A stretch of 64,000 nt of DNA from Thalassobaculaceae bacterium. Its GTDB lineage: Bacteria > Pseudomonadota > Alphaproteobacteria > Thalassobaculales > Thalassobaculaceae. This document shows, piece after piece, positions 17,456 to 26,926 of the stretch. The stretch spans positions 110,758-174,757 of the forward strand of contig JARGOG010000001.1 in assembly GCA_029212785.1 (NCBI GenBank), in the 5' to 3' direction. The position numbers and the translations under genes were made by a program. The notes beneath the pieces are model-generated. The model was not told the DNA's origin, searched no databases, and was given only the letters and a program-made list of their open reading frames with translations. The stretch's first letter is position 1. Each line of letters opens with the position of its first letter.

Positions 17456-18337
17456 TTGATCAAGCGTGTGACATTCCGGAACCGGTGGCTGCCGTATCTG
17501 CTGCTGCTGCCGCAGCTTGCCGTGACAGTGGTTTTCTTCCTGTGGCCCGCGGCTCAGGCGCTGTACCAGTCGATGCTGGTCGAGGATGCCTTCGGCCTGT
17601 CGACCGAGTTCGTCTGGTTCGAGAATTTCGAGGAGCTGTTCGCCGATCCGCTCTATCTCGAGGCCTTCTTGAACACGGTCGTCTTCAGCTTCTCCGTCGC
17701 CTTCGTGTCGATGTCCGCCGCCCTGCTGCTGGCGGTGATGGCGGACCGCACGATCAAGGGGACGACCGCTTACAAGACGCTGCTGATCTGGCCCTACGCG
17801 GTGGCCCCCGCCGTCGCCGGCGTGCTGTGGTTCTTCATGTTCAATCCGGTGGTCGGCATCCTCGCCTATGTGCTTCGGGGCGTCGGCTACGACTGGAACC
17901 ACTATCTCGATGGCGGCGACGCGATGACCCTGGTGGTGATCGCCGCCTCGTGGAAGCAGATCAGCTACAATTTCCTGTTCTTCCTGGCCGGCCTGCAGGC
18001 GATCCCGCGTTCGCTGATCGAGGCGGCGGCGATCGACGGCGCCAGTCCGTTCAAGCGATTCTGGACGATCATCTTCCCGCTGCTGTCGCCGACCACCTTC
18101 TTCCTGCTGGTGGTGAACGTGGTCTACGCGTTCTTCGACACCTTCGGCATCATCCACGCCACGACCGAGGGCGGCCCGGCCGGGGCGACGCAGATCCTGG
18201 TCTACAAGGTGTTCAGCGACGGCTTCATCGGCCTCGACCTCGGCGGCTCCGCCGCCCAGTCGGTGGTGCTGATGGCCATCGTGATCGGTCTGACCGTCGT
18301 GCAGTTCCGCTACATCGAGCGCAAGGTCGAGTACTGA
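17456..18337 (+). CDS. ugpA: sn-glycerol-3-phosphate ABC transporter permease A (293 aa)
   Basis: Inner-membrane permease with six TM segments. The opening [23 protein letters not shown] is UgpA-like, the EAA loop is [27 protein letters not shown], and [17 protein letters not shown] is conserved in this subfamily. The start codon is a TTG with GGAGG just upstream (GCGGAGGCTGAGAT), a good but rare start that lowers translation relative to ugpB. It ends in a TGATG overlap with ugpE. Confidence 0.88.
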   Translation: MIKRVTFRNRWLPYLLLLPQLAVTVVFFLWPAAQALYQSMLVEDAFGLSTEFVWFENFEELFADPLYLEAFLNTVVFSFSVAFVSMSAALLLAVMADRTIKGTTAYKTLLIWPYAVAPAVAGVLWFFMFNPVVGILAYVLRGVGYDWNHYLDGGDAMTLVVIAASWKQISYNFLFFLAGLQAIPRSLIEAAAIDGASPFKRFWTIIFPLLSPTTFFLLVVNVVYAFFDTFGIIHATTEGGPAGATQILVYKVFSDGFIGLDLGGSAAQSVVLMAIVIGLTVVQFRYIERKVEY

Positions 18338-19185
18338 TGGTCGAGAATCGCCCCTACCTGACAGTCATCTCTCACCTGATCGTCATCCTCGGCATCGTCA
18401 TCACGGTGATGCCGATCTGGATCACCTTCGTCGCCTCGACCCATCCGATCGAGCACATCATGGACGGTACGATCCCGATGTGGCCGGGCGACCGGTTCTT
18501 CGAGAACTACGCGACCGTGCTTGGATCGGGCGTGGCGGATGCCGGCGGCATTCCGGTCGGCGACATGTTGCTGAACAGCCTGATCATGGCGCTGTCGATC
18601 GCCATCGGGAAGATCGCGATCTCGCTGATCGCCGCCTTCGCCATCGTCTATTTCGATTTCCCGTTCCGCATGACCTGCTTCTGGATGATCTTCATCACGC
18701 TGATGCTGCCGGTCGAGGTGCGCATCCTGCCGACCTTCGCGGTGGTGGCCAACCTGGGCATGCTGAACACCTATGTCGGCCTCAGCCTGCCGTTGATCGC
18801 CTCGGCGACGGCGACGTTCCTGTTCCGTCAGTTCTTCCTGACCGTGCCCGAGGAACTGGCCGAGGCGGCGCGGATCGACGGAGCGGGGCCGCTGAAATTC
18901 TTCAAGGACATCCTGCTGCCGCTGTCGCGCACCAACATAGCGGCATTGTTCGTGATCCTCTTCATCTACGGCTGGAACCAGTATCTCTGGCCTCTGCTGG
19001 TGACGACGGACGAGTCCTTCTACACGGTCGTGATGGGCATCCAGCGCATGACCCAAGCGGCGGAGTCGCTGCCGCTGTGGCATCTGGTCATGGCCACCAC
19101 GATGCTGGCGATGATCCCACCTGTGATCGTCGTGGTGGTGATGCAGAAGCTGTTCGTCAAAGGCCTGGTCGAGACCGAGAAATAG
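18337..19185 (+). CDS. ugpE: sn-glycerol-3-phosphate ABC transporter permease E (282 aa)
   Basis: Second permease, six TM helices. EAA motif [52 protein letters not shown] and [20 protein letters not shown] are UgpE landmarks. The start is ATG 18337, sharing one base with the ugpA stop. The long 595-aa track ORF is this gene plus a shadow extension across ugpA. It pairs with UgpA to form the channel. Confidence 0.9.
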   Translation: MVENRPYLTVISHLIVILGIVITVMPIWITFVASTHPIEHIMDGTIPMWPGDRFFENYATVLGSGVADAGGIPVGDMLLNSLIMALSIAIGKIAISLIAAFAIVYFDFPFRMTCFWMIFITLMLPVEVRILPTFAVVANLGMLNTYVGLSLPLIASATATFLFRQFFLTVPEELAEAARIDGAGPLKFFKDILLPLSRTNIAALFVILFIYGWNQYLWPLLVTTDESFYTVVMGIQRMTQAAESLPLWHLVMATTMLAMIPPVIVVVVMQKLFVKGLVETEK

Positions 19186-19216
19186 TGGAAACCGAAAAAT
19201 AAGGGAGCGCCGAGCG

Positions 19217-20287
19217 ATGGCGGAATTGCACCTCAACGGTGTTCAGAAAATCTACCCGAACGGCTTCCACGCCATTCACGGGATCGACCTCGACGTCACG
19301 GATGGCGAGTTCATCGTGCTGGTCGGCCCGTCGGGATGCGGCAAGTCCACCCTGCTGCGGATGGTGGCGGGGCTGGAAACCATCTCCGACGGCGCCGTCG
19401 ATATCGGCGGCCGGGTGGTGAACCAGCTTGAGCCGGCGGACCGGGACATCGCCATGGTGTTCCAGAACTACGCGCTCTACCCGCATATGAAGGTCTACGA
19501 CAACATGGCCTACGGCCTGCGCAACCGCGGCATGGCCAAGGACGAGATCGACCGCCGGGTGCGCGAGGCGGCGGGAATCCTGGAGCTGGAGCCGCTGCTC
19601 GACCGTCGCCCGAACCAGCTCTCCGGCGGCCAGCGCCAGCGCGTCGCCATGGGCCGGGCCATTGTGCGCGAGCCGTCGGTCTTCCTGTTCGACGAGCCGC
19701 TGTCCAACCTGGACGCCAAGCTGCGGGTGCAGATGCGCGTCGAGATCAAACGTCTGCAGCGCCGGCTCGGCATCACCAGCCTCTACGTCACCCATGACCA
19801 GGTCGAGGCGATGACCATGGCCGACCGGCTGGTGGTGATGAACGGCGGTCGGGCCGAGCAGATCGGCACCCCGATCGAGCTGTACGACAATCCGGCGACC
19901 ACCTTCGTGGCGACCTTCATCGGCTCGCCGTCGATGAATCTGCTGGAGGGCACGGTCGCCGAGGGAGGGGTATCGGTGGCCCTGGATTCAGGGGCGTCCA
20001 TCGATTTGCCGGACCCGCGCCCGGAGCTGGCCGGCCGGCCGGTGACGCTCGGCGTGCGGCCGGAACACCTGACGCCGACCGCAGACGGCTCCGGCATGAC
20101 CCTGCGCCTGGATCTGGTCGAGCAGCTTGGGGCCGACACCCTGCTGCATGGTCACCTGGATGGCGACGAGCGGCGGCTGGTGACGGTCCGCCTGAACGGC
20201 CATTTCGCGCCGGGCCAGGAGTCGGTGCGGGTGGCGGCGACATCGGCGGTGCATCTGTTCGACCGGGAGAGCGGGGGGCGGATTTAG
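19217..20287 (+). CDS. ugpC: sn-glycerol-3-phosphate ABC transporter ATP-binding protein (356 aa)
   Basis: Walker [11 protein letters not shown], signature [15 protein letters not shown], Walker [17 protein letters not shown] and H-loop [10 protein letters not shown] lie in the first 230 residues. TOBE domains follow, including [10 protein letters not shown]. This MalK/UgpC layout, with the regulatory C-terminal domain, matches the family length of about 355 aa. It is last in the ugpBAEC order, 31 bp after ugpE. SD GGGAGCGCC lies before the ATG. Confidence 0.92.
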   Translation: MAELHLNGVQKIYPNGFHAIHGIDLDVTDGEFIVLVGPSGCGKSTLLRMVAGLETISDGAVDIGGRVVNQLEPADRDIAMVFQNYALYPHMKVYDNMAYGLRNRGMAKDEIDRRVREAAGILELEPLLDRRPNQLSGGQRQRVAMGRAIVREPSVFLFDEPLSNLDAKLRVQMRVEIKRLQRRLGITSLYVTHDQVEAMTMADRLVVMNGGRAEQIGTPIELYDNPATTFVATFIGSPSMNLLEGTVAEGGVSVALDSGASIDLPDPRPELAGRPVTLGVRPEHLTPTADGSGMTLRLDLVEQLGADTLLHGHLDGDERRLVTVRLNGHFAPGQESVRVAATSAVHLFDRESGGRI

Positions 20288-20336
20288 CCGGAGTCGCCAT
20301 ATGGGCTTGGCGTGTCTAGTACAGACCTGACATCAA

Positions 20337-20446
20337 CCGACTTCCTGGACGAACCTCGGCCCTGTGCCGGGGGCGATCCAGGACCTTGCCTCGGAACCGT
20401 CAGCACATGGCTCCTGAATCGGCCCCGCGGCCGTCCAGGAAGTCGG
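20337..20446. repeat. Perfect 15-bp inverted repeat with 80-bp spacer, downstream of ugpC
   Basis: CCGACTTCCTGGACG (20337-20351) and CGTCCAGGAAGTCGG (20432-20446) are exact reverse complements. The spacer is GC-rich and can fold internally (GGCCCTGTGCCGGGGGC region). It lies in the 244-bp gap between ugpC and the convergent marC. No coding potential was seen. It could be a degenerate mobile palindromic element, a structured transcript end or a small RNA. The sequence alone does not decide. Confidence 0.6.
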
Positions 20447-20497
20447 AAAGGGGGAGGTGGGGGATCGAGCTTGGTGCTCTCAACCCGCCTATCCGGT

Positions 20498-20523
20498 CGT
20501 CCCGCATTCGTTACGGGATGACG
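20498..20523. repeat. Imperfect copy of the CGTCATCCCG-type intergenic palindrome
   Basis: CGTCCCG (20498-20504) and CGGGATGACG (20514-20523) flank a short loop just before the marC stop. The right arm matches the arms of the palindromes at 60.5 and 61.5 kb (GGGATGACGGG). The left arm lacks three bases. It may double as a transcription end between convergent ugpC and marC. Confidence 0.5.
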
Positions 20524-20531
20524 GGGAGGCC

Positions 20532-21209
20532 CTACGATTTCGGGCTGGTATCCAACACGCCTTCGGTGATCGGCACGAGATCGACCACGCCGACGGTCTC
20601 CAGCCCGCCGAGCACCGCGTCCACGGCGATGGTCGCCAGGATGATGCCCATGATCCGGCTGATGATGTTGGCGCCAGTCGCCCCCAGGATCGGCTTCAGG
20701 CGCGCCGCCATCAGCAGCAGGATGAGGGTGATCAGCATCACCAGCACCAGCAGAACGGCGGTGAGGCCCTGATCGATCACCGTGTTGGTGTTGTTGTCGG
20801 TCAGCACGACGATGGCCAGCATGGCGCCGGGCGAGGCGATCGACGGGATCGCCAGGGGGAAGACGGCGTTGGCCAAGTGGTCGCGTGCCGCCTCCTTGAT
20901 CTCGAGCTGCGACTTGGGCTCGCCGAAGACCATCATCATGGCGAACAGGAACAGCACGATGCCGCCGGCGATCTGGAACGAGCCGAGCCGCAGGCCGAGG
21001 GCTTCCAGCAGGAATTGGCCGCCGGCCAGGAACAGCATCAGCACGATGGTCGCGATCAGCACGCCGCGGAAGGCGAAGGCCCGGTGCAGGCGACGCGGAA
21101 CGGAACTGGTGGCGTAGTAGAAGACCGGCAGCGTGCCGATCGGGTCGACGACCACGAGGATGGTGATGAAGGCTCGTCCGAGATCAGGCAGGTCAATCAC
21201 GGAGAGCAT
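20532..21209 (-). CDS. marC: MarC family integral membrane protein (225 aa)
   Basis: Six hydrophobic segments. The opening FITILVVVDPIGTLPVFYYATS is the MarC signature, and IPSIASPGAMLAIVVLTDNN lies in the second half. The family (UPF0056) sits in the inner membrane and has no settled function; the early link to multiple antibiotic resistance is not upheld. SD GAGG precedes ATG 21209. It is monocistronic by context, convergent with the ugp operon. Confidence 0.85.
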   Translation of the reverse strand: MLSVIDLPDLGRAFITILVVVDPIGTLPVFYYATSSVPRRLHRAFAFRGVLIATIVLMLFLAGGQFLLEALGLRLGSFQIAGGIVLFLFAMMMVFGEPKSQLEIKEAARDHLANAVFPLAIPSIASPGAMLAIVVLTDNNTNTVIDQGLTAVLLVLVMLITLILLLMAARLKPILGATGANIISRIMGIILATIAVDAVLGGLETVGVVDLVPITEGVLDTSPKS

Positions 21210-21300
21210 GCAGCTACGGTCCTCGAGGCTGGGGAAAGAAAAGCTAATCCCATACTAACAATAATCGTGGCGAAAATCAGGGCCAGATGGCCGTTTAGGC

Positions 21301-21339
21301 ATAAATAAAATCCCGGGTCGGCTCTGGAGCCGCCCGGGA
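21301..21339 (-). terminator. Rho-independent terminator of the dctQMP operon
   Basis: Read on the minus strand, TCCCGGGCGGCTC, a CA loop and GAGCCGACCCGGGA form a 13-bp stem with a one-base bulge, followed by TTTTATTTAT. It starts about 30 nt after the dctP stop. This is one of the two clearest intrinsic terminators in the window. Confidence 0.85.
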
Positions 21340-21366
21340 GGTTGATGTCGGTAATGAAGGCCGCGA

Positions 21367-22401
21367 TCAGGTGTAGCGGTACGGGCGGCCCGCCTTCTCC
21401 ATATCGGAATTGTACTTCTTGAAGATCTCCACGACTTTCGCCTTGACCGGCGACTCTGCGGCGATCTCGTCCCAGAACACCCTGGCGGCGGCCTCGACCG
21501 TGGCCCATTCGGCGTCGGGGATCGTGGTCAGCTCCATCTTGGTGCCGTCGACCCGCAGGCTCGCCTCGCCGCCCCAGTACCAGTACTGGCGATAATAGTG
21601 CGACTGGTCGCAGCACACCCGGAACAGGGTCTGCAGATCCTCCGGGAGCTCTTCCCAGCGGCCCATATTGGCGAAGAAGGACCCGGCCCAGGCGCCGGAA
21701 ATGTTGTTGGTCAGGAAGTAGTTGGTCACGTCGGCCCAACCGACCGTGTAATCCTCGGTGATGCCGGACCAGGCGATGCCGTCGAGCTCTCCGGTCTGCA
21801 CCGCGACTTCGATATCTTCCCACGGCAGGGTGACCGGGACGACGCCGAACTGGGTGAGGAAGCGGCCGGCGGTCGGGAAGGTGAAGACCCGCTTGCCTTC
21901 CAGGTCCTTGAGCGAGCGGATCGGATCCTTGGTGGCGAAGTGACAGGGATCCCAGGCGCCGGCGGAGATGTGCTTCACTCCGACCTTGGAATATTCCTCG
22001 TCCCAGATCTCGGCGAGACCGTACTGGTTGAACAGCACCGGCACATCCAGCGAGTAGCGCGAGCCGAACGGGAAATAACCGCCGAACACCGTCACCTCGG
22101 TCGGCGAGGCCATGCTGTCGTCATCGGACTGGACCGCGTCGATGGTGCCGCGCTGCAGCGCCCGGAACAGCTCGCCGGTCGGCACCAGCTGGTCGGCGAA
22201 GAACAGCTCGATCTGCATGCGGTCGCCCGCGATCTTGTTGAACATGTCGATCGCCGGCTTGATCACGTGCTCGGCCAGTGCCGGACCGGCATAGGTCTGC
22301 ATCCGCCATGTAATGGTGGATTGGGCAATCGCCGGGGTCGCAAGCGCCACGGCGGGGGCGGCCGCGGCGGCACCCTTCAGAAATGTGCGTCTCGTGGTCA
22401 T
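21367..22401 (-). CDS. dctP: TRAP transporter substrate-binding protein (344 aa)
   Basis: A twin-arginine signal (TTRRTFLKGAAAAAPAVALATPAIA) precedes a DctP fold: ITWRMQTYAGPALAEH, LEGKRVFTFPTAGRFLTQFG and VAVQTGELDGIAWSG. The conserved Arg that binds carboxylate ligands in TRAP proteins is plausibly in the TAGRFL stretch, suggesting an organic-acid ligand. SD AGGAGGGCTTC precedes the ATG. It is last in dctQ-dctM-dctP, with a terminator downstream. Ligand unknown. Confidence 0.88.
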   Translation of the reverse strand: MTTRRTFLKGAAAAAPAVALATPAIAQSTITWRMQTYAGPALAEHVIKPAIDMFNKIAGDRMQIELFFADQLVPTGELFRALQRGTIDAVQSDDDSMASPTEVTVFGGYFPFGSRYSLDVPVLFNQYGLAEIWDEEYSKVGVKHISAGAWDPCHFATKDPIRSLKDLEGKRVFTFPTAGRFLTQFGVVPVTLPWEDIEVAVQTGELDGIAWSGITEDYTVGWADVTNYFLTNNISGAWAGSFFANMGRWEELPEDLQTLFRVCCDQSHYYRQYWYWGGEASLRVDGTKMELTTIPDAEWATVEAAARVFWDEIAAESPVKAKVVEIFKKYNSDMEKAGRPYRYT

Positions 22402-22463
22402 GAAGCCCTCCTAGTCTTTTGGTTGAGGAGGCATGATGACGCGGTTTTGCGGTGCGGCGAAAA

Positions 22464-23789
22464 TTATTTCGCGTAGACCGCTTCCGGCAGCCACAGGGCG
22501 ATCTGCGGGAACACCATCACGAGGGCCAGGGCCATCACCATCACCGCGGCGAAGGGCAGGATCGAGCGGTAGATGTCGCGCAGGCTGATCTCCGGCGGCG
22601 CCATGGCCCGCATCAGGAACAGGTTGTAGCCGAAGGGCGGCGTCATATAGGCGATCTGGGTGGTGATCGTGTACAGCACGCCGTACCAGATCAGATCAAA
22701 GCCGAGCGCCCCGACCAGCGGCACATAGAGCGGGGCGACGATCACCAGCATGGCGGTGTCGTCCAGGAACGTGCCCATCAGGATGAAGCTGAGCTGCATC
22801 AGGATCAGGATCGTCCAGGGGCTGAGGCCCAGCTTGTCGGTGAACAGGTCCTCGATCGCCTTGACCGCGCCGAGCCCGTCGAAGATCGCGCCGAAGCCCA
22901 ACGCCGCCAGAATGATCCACATGAACATGCACGAGATGGCCAGCGTGTTGCGGGTCGTGTTCTCGAAGACCTGACGGGTCATCCGGCCCTTGAGCACGGC
23001 GGCGACGAGGGCGGCGATGGCGCCGATCGCCGAGCTTTCCACCAGCGAGGTCCAACCGTTGACGAACGGCACCATCATGGCGGCGAAGATCGCCAGGGGC
23101 AGCAGACCGGCGCGCAGCAGTCGGAGCTTCTCCGCCATGTCGATCTGGTCGCGCTCGGCCTTGTCGAGGGGCGGGCCGAGGGACGGTTGAACGCGGCATC
23201 GGATATAGATGTAGACGATGAACAGTCCGGCCATCATCAGCCCCGGCATCACCCCGGCGAGCCAGAGTTGGCCGACCGGCTGGCGGGCGATCATCGCGTA
23301 GAGCACCAACACCACCGATGGCGGCACCAGGATGCCGAGCGAGGAGCCCGCCTGGATCACCCCGGTGACCATGATCTTGTCGTAGCCGCGGCGCAGCAGT
23401 TCGGGCAGGGCGATGGTGGCACCGATCGCCATGCCGGCGACCGACAGCCCGTTCATCGCCGAGATCAGCACCATCAGTCCGATCGTGCCGATCGCCAGTC
23501 CGCCGCGCACCGGGCCCATCCACACATGGAACATGCGGTACAGATCGTCGGCGATGCGGCTCTCCGACAGCACATAGCCCATGAAGATGAACATCGGCAG
23601 GGTGAGCAGCGGATACCATTTCATCAGTTTCATCGCCGCGGCGAACGGGATCTCGACCCCGCCGACACCCCAGAGCAGAACCCCGGCGGCCGCGCCGACG
23701 AAGCCGATGGCGCCGAACACCCGCTGACCGGTCATCAGCATCAGCATCATCGAGGCGAACATCAGGGCGGCGATCAGTTCGTAGGACAT
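22464..23789 (-). CDS. dctM: TRAP transporter large permease (441 aa)
   Basis: About 12 TM segments of the IT superfamily. Landmarks are LTLPMFIFMGYVLSES, the SVAGMAIGATIALPELLRRGYDK stretch, AGSSLGILVPPSVVLVLY and TFLDDTAMLVIVAPLYVPL. It carries the sodium-coupled transport path. The true start is ATG 23789, one base overlapping the dctQ stop. The 613-aa track ORF adds 172 shadow codons antisense-free but out of frame with dctQ. Confidence 0.92.
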   Translation of the reverse strand: MSYELIAALMFASMMLMLMTGQRVFGAIGFVGAAAGVLLWGVGGVEIPFAAAMKLMKWYPLLTLPMFIFMGYVLSESRIADDLYRMFHVWMGPVRGGLAIGTIGLMVLISAMNGLSVAGMAIGATIALPELLRRGYDKIMVTGVIQAGSSLGILVPPSVVLVLYAMIARQPVGQLWLAGVMPGLMMAGLFIVYIYIRCRVQPSLGPPLDKAERDQIDMAEKLRLLRAGLLPLAIFAAMMVPFVNGWTSLVESSAIGAIAALVAAVLKGRMTRQVFENTTRNTLAISCMFMWIILAALGFGAIFDGLGAVKAIEDLFTDKLGLSPWTILILMQLSFILMGTFLDDTAMLVIVAPLYVPLVGALGFDLIWYGVLYTITTQIAYMTPPFGYNLFLMRAMAPPEISLRDIYRSILPFAAVMVMALALVMVFPQIALWLPEAVYAK

Positions 23790-24409
23790 CACGCCGCTCC
23801 GGGTTGCATTGGGTCGCTGTCGCCCGAGCGTAGGCGGTCGATGTCCTTGAACAGCTCGGCCAGGGCCTGCAGCAGCATCAGCAGGACGCCGAGGCAGAGG
23901 ATCACCTTGATCGGCCAGATCAGCGGCCGCCAGGCGGTGGAACTGCGCTCCATGAAGCCCATCATCCCGGTCGCCGCGTCCGGGCCGCCGGTGACGAAGG
24001 CCCAGAACAGCTCGCCGAAGAAGCCGAACGGCTCCATCCCAAAATAGCCGAGCGAGTAGGCGGTGGAACTGATCGCGCCGTAGAACAGCACGCCGAGATA
24101 GAACATCAGGAACAGCACGGAGAAGCTGTCGATCCAGGCTTTGGTGCGGAGCGACCAGTCGCCGTAGAACAGGTCCATGCGAACGTTGGAGCCGAGCTGG
24201 ATCGAGTAGGGGCCGCCGAGGATGTAATAGGCGACCATCACGAACTGCGCGGTCTCCAGGGTCCACAGGGACGGATCGAAGAAGGTCTTCGAGGCCGAGG
24301 ACCACAGCAGCACGCCCATCAGTGCGAACACCAGGTACATCGCGACCCGCCCGACGGCCCGGTTCATGGCTTCGATGGCGCGCACATACCCGCGCATGAT
24401 GCTCAGCAT
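23789..24409 (-). CDS. dctQ: TRAP transporter small permease (206 aa)
   Basis: Four TM segments. MYLVFALMGVLLWSSASKTFF, TLETAQFVMVAYYILGGPYSIQLGSNVRMDLFYG and SVLFLMFYLGVLFY are typical of the longer DctQ proteins of the mannitol/chloroaromatic TRAP group. The start was moved to ATG 24409 with SD AAGGGGG; the upstream 54 codons are Arg-rich shadow. First gene of the operon, its stop overlapping the dctM start. Confidence 0.87.
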   Translation of the reverse strand: MLSIMRGYVRAIEAMNRAVGRVAMYLVFALMGVLLWSSASKTFFDPSLWTLETAQFVMVAYYILGGPYSIQLGSNVRMDLFYGDWSLRTKAWIDSFSVLFLMFYLGVLFYGAISSTAYSLGYFGMEPFGFFGELFWAFVTGGPDAATGMMGFMERSSTAWRPLIWPIKVILCLGVLLMLLQALAELFKDIDRLRSGDSDPMQPGAA

Positions 24410-24577
24410 CGGCCCCCTTCGTCGCCGGTCCGCGGCGATCAGCCTATGTGCCGGCCCCCAAATGGGACGACGGCGCAGCGACGTAAGCCGCAGACTTTCC
24501 AGACTATCCAGGCGACCGGGCGTCGGTTCAAGTCCGTTTAGGTCAGCCTGCGTGCCCGAACGGGCGCTCAAGTCGCC

Positions 24578-25078
24578 TCAGCCGACCGATCGCTGCAGCA
24601 CGATCACGTCGATCCACTGGTCGAACTTGTAGCCGATGCGGGCCATGTGGCCGACCTTTTCGAAGCCGAAGGCGGCGTGCAGGGCCTCGGACCCCGACTT
24701 CGGATCGCTGATCACCGCCATCATCTGCTGCCAGGGACCGGCTTCCGCGATCCTCAGCAACTCGCCGAGCAGGGCGCGGCCGATCCCCTGGCGGATCGCG
24801 TCATGGGCGATGTAGATCGAGTTCTCGACCGTGTATCGGTAGGCCGAGCGGGGGCGGTACTTGCCGAGATAGGCGTAGCCGACCACCGCGCCATCGCGCT
24901 CGGCGACGATGTAGGGGAAGCCGGCATCCAGCACGGCGGCGCGGCGGTCGGCCATCTCCGGTTCGCCGGGAGCCTCCTCCTCGAAGGAAGCGGTGCCGTT
25001 GAGGACGTGATGGGTGTAGATCCGGGTGATTGCGGGAATGTCGGAGGGCTCCGACGGGCGGATGGTCACAGCGGTCAT
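24578..25078 (-). CDS. GNAT acetyltransferase, phosphinothricin/methionine-sulfoximine type (166 aa)
   Basis: The sequence TIRPSEPSDIPAITRIYTHHVLNGTASFEEEAP is the recognisable N-terminus of the PAT/Bar/MddA group, with VGYAYLGKYRPRSAYRYTVENSIYI next and acetyl-CoA motif A as GIGRALLGELL. Members acetylate phosphinothricin, methionine sulfoximine or related amino-acid analogues. The start is ATG 25078 with SD GGAAG. It lies upstream of the TRAP operon on the same strand (169 bp gap) and divergent from the cupin gene. Confidence 0.85.
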   Translation of the reverse strand: MTAVTIRPSEPSDIPAITRIYTHHVLNGTASFEEEAPGEPEMADRRAAVLDAGFPYIVAERDGAVVGYAYLGKYRPRSAYRYTVENSIYIAHDAIRQGIGRALLGELLRIAEAGPWQQMMAVISDPKSGSEALHAAFGFEKVGHMARIGYKFDQWIDVIVLQRSVG

Positions 25079-25145
25079 CGCGGGCTTCCGGAAGTGGATC
25101 TTCGATGGTTCAATCCTGCCACCAATTGGAATGGGAGGACAGATC

Positions 25146-25589
25146 ATGACGGTGATGGAAGCGGGCGTGACGCCGGCGGGCGAGGGGATGGATGGGGTCG
25201 TCTGGTCGATCCTGGGACAGACCTACAAGCCGAAGCAGGAGAGCGAGAGCTGCTTCACCTTCGAGACGCTGTTCCCGACCGGGACCTTCGTGCCGCCGCA
25301 TATCCATGCCAGCCAGGACGAGTTCATCTACATGCTGGACGGCACCTTCGACCTGATGCTCAACGGCCAGAACTGCGGGGCCAACAGCGGCGACCTGATC
25401 CATATGCCGATGGGAATCCCGCACGGGATCTTCAACAACTCGGGTAAGGACGTGAAGGCGCTGTTCTGGGTCTCGCCGGCCCGCTCCCTGCGTCAGCTCT
25501 TCGAGAAGATCCACAACGTCGCCGATCCGGCGGAGGTGGTGCGTCTTGCCGCCCAGCACGAGGTCGAGTTCCTGCCGCCACCGGAGTAA
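25146..25589 (+). CDS. Single-domain cupin protein (147 aa)
   Basis: Both cupin motifs are intact. Motif 1 is TGTFVPPHIHASQDEFIYMLDG (two His and Glu) and motif 2 is GDLIHMPMGIPHGIFNN (the third metal-binding His). It is a quercetinase-like monocupin that probably binds Fe/Mn/Ni. Substrate unknown. The start is ATG 25146 after SD GGGAGGACAGATC. The promoter region is shared with the divergent GNAT gene (67 bp). Confidence 0.82.
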   Translation: MTVMEAGVTPAGEGMDGVVWSILGQTYKPKQESESCFTFETLFPTGTFVPPHIHASQDEFIYMLDGTFDLMLNGQNCGANSGDLIHMPMGIPHGIFNNSGKDVKALFWVSPARSLRQLFEKIHNVADPAEVVRLAAQHEVEFLPPPE

Positions 25590-25706
25590 CGGACAGTCCG
25601 GAGGGCGGGATCAACCGACTGGTTGCGATCGTAAACTAGAGAACCGGTTTCCTTTCAGTGCGGGCGGTGTGACACTGACTGTCGCCAAGACAGAAATGTA
25701 ACGGTC

Positions 25707-26225
25707 ATGGTTTCGTATCGCGACCAGCAAGACAATTTCTGGAGTCTTCCAAGCGTTCACATTCCGCTGGATCTGGATCAGGTCGACCGGTTTCCGCTGC
25801 TGGCCCAGGCGCTGGAGGTGTGGCGTCGCGGGGCCGGCGACGGGATTCCGTCGACCATCGATCCGCTCGACATGCCGCCTGCACTGATCAAGGGCATCAG
25901 TCTGATCGAGTGGCGCGAGGATGCCGGCGATTGGTATGTTCGCCTCGCCTCCACCCTGCTGGCCCAGGGGCATGGCGGCCCGCTGACCGGGGCCCGGCTT
26001 GCCGACGGATTAAGGCCGGATCAGGCCGGGCGGATGCGCGAGCGTATCCGGGTCATGCAGGAGAGTGGGCACGCGGCCCTCGACCGGTTCGAGTTCGATG
26101 ATCGAAAAGGCCGCATCTGGTCCTATGTGCGCCTGGCGCTTCCGCTCAGCAGCGACGGAATAAAGCGGGATCGCTACGCACTGATCTTCGATCCCGACAC
26201 TTTCGGCCAGCGGATCGACGGCTGA
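25707..26225 (+). CDS. PAS_5-like small protein, first of a tandem pair (172 aa)
   Basis: The layout matches the alphaproteobacterial PAS_5 family: WSLPSVHIPLDLDQVDRFPLL, then PSTIDPLDMPP, the core strand SLIEWREDAGDWYVRLAST and the terminal RIWSYVRLALPLSSDGIKRDRYALIFDP. It has no signalling output domain, so it may be a ligand sensor acting by protein contact. It is about half identical by eye to the next gene. SD is weak. Function unknown in this family. Confidence 0.7.
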   Translation: MVSYRDQQDNFWSLPSVHIPLDLDQVDRFPLLAQALEVWRRGAGDGIPSTIDPLDMPPALIKGISLIEWREDAGDWYVRLASTLLAQGHGGPLTGARLADGLRPDQAGRMRERIRVMQESGHAALDRFEFDDRKGRIWSYVRLALPLSSDGIKRDRYALIFDPDTFGQRIDG

Positions 26226-26388
26226 ACCCCGGTCGATCGCGGGATGCGTCGGTGGTCCGTACCTCCCCTGACCGGAGGTCCTCTGCCGTCTGGTTGTGGC
26301 CGACCAGTTAACTCTCTGATTCGGTTGCCTGACCGCGGCATTGCAATTACTGTGGGAATGAAGGTCCTCAGCATTCTGAGTCGGGGCA

Positions 26389-26910
26389 ATGATGTCGTCG
26401 TTGGAGCGCACGTCGGAGCGTCTCTGGGCGTTGCCGAGAGTGCATGTCCCCTTGCCGATCAACCAGATCGCCGAGTTCCCGGTTCTGGATGAATGCCTGA
26501 GCGGGTGGCGGCGGATGGCGACGAATGGCGTTCCTTCCACCATCGATCCGCTCGAAATGCCGGTCGAGGCGATCAGGGCAATCAGTCTGGTCGACTGGGA
26601 AGAGACGCACCAGAGGTGGGTTGTGCGCCTGGCCTCCACTCTCATGAACCAGGGACATGGACAGAGCATGTCCGGCAAGCCCCTGTCCGATGGATTCTCG
26701 CCTGAAGAGTATCCCGGTGTGGTGACACGGCTCGAGGAGATCCTGGGGAGCGGCGAGCCGGACCTGGCGCGTCACGAGTTCACGGATTCCCAGCGCCGCC
26801 GCTGGGCTTATGTCCGGCTTGTGCTGCCGCTGAGCAGCGATGGCGTCAAGCGTGACCGATACTCGGTGATCTACGACCCGGCGACGTTCGGCGAACGGAT
26901 CGGCGCCTGA
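26389..26910 (+). CDS. PAS_5-like small protein, second of a tandem pair (173 aa)
   Basis: Shares with its upstream neighbour the opening WALPRVHVPL.INQ, GVPSTIDPLEMPVEAI, SLVDWEETHQRWVVRLASTLMNQGHG and the ending YVRLVLPLSSDGVKRDRYSVIYDPATFGERI. This indicates a tandem duplication with later divergence. Two adjacent ATGs (26389 and 26392) could start it. Its own 163-bp upstream gap suggests independent transcription. No output domain. Confidence 0.7.
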   Translation: MMSSLERTSERLWALPRVHVPLPINQIAEFPVLDECLSGWRRMATNGVPSTIDPLEMPVEAIRAISLVDWEETHQRWVVRLASTLMNQGHGQSMSGKPLSDGFSPEEYPGVVTRLEEILGSGEPDLARHEFTDSQRRRWAYVRLVLPLSSDGVKRDRYSVIYDPATFGERIGA

Positions 26911-26926
26911 GCGCGGGACGGGACCC

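Noticed and set aside
23790-24305. N-terminal 172 residues of the 613-aa dctM ORF
   Set aside because: Out-of-frame reading through dctQ; the dctM start is ATG 23789 in a TGATG overlap.
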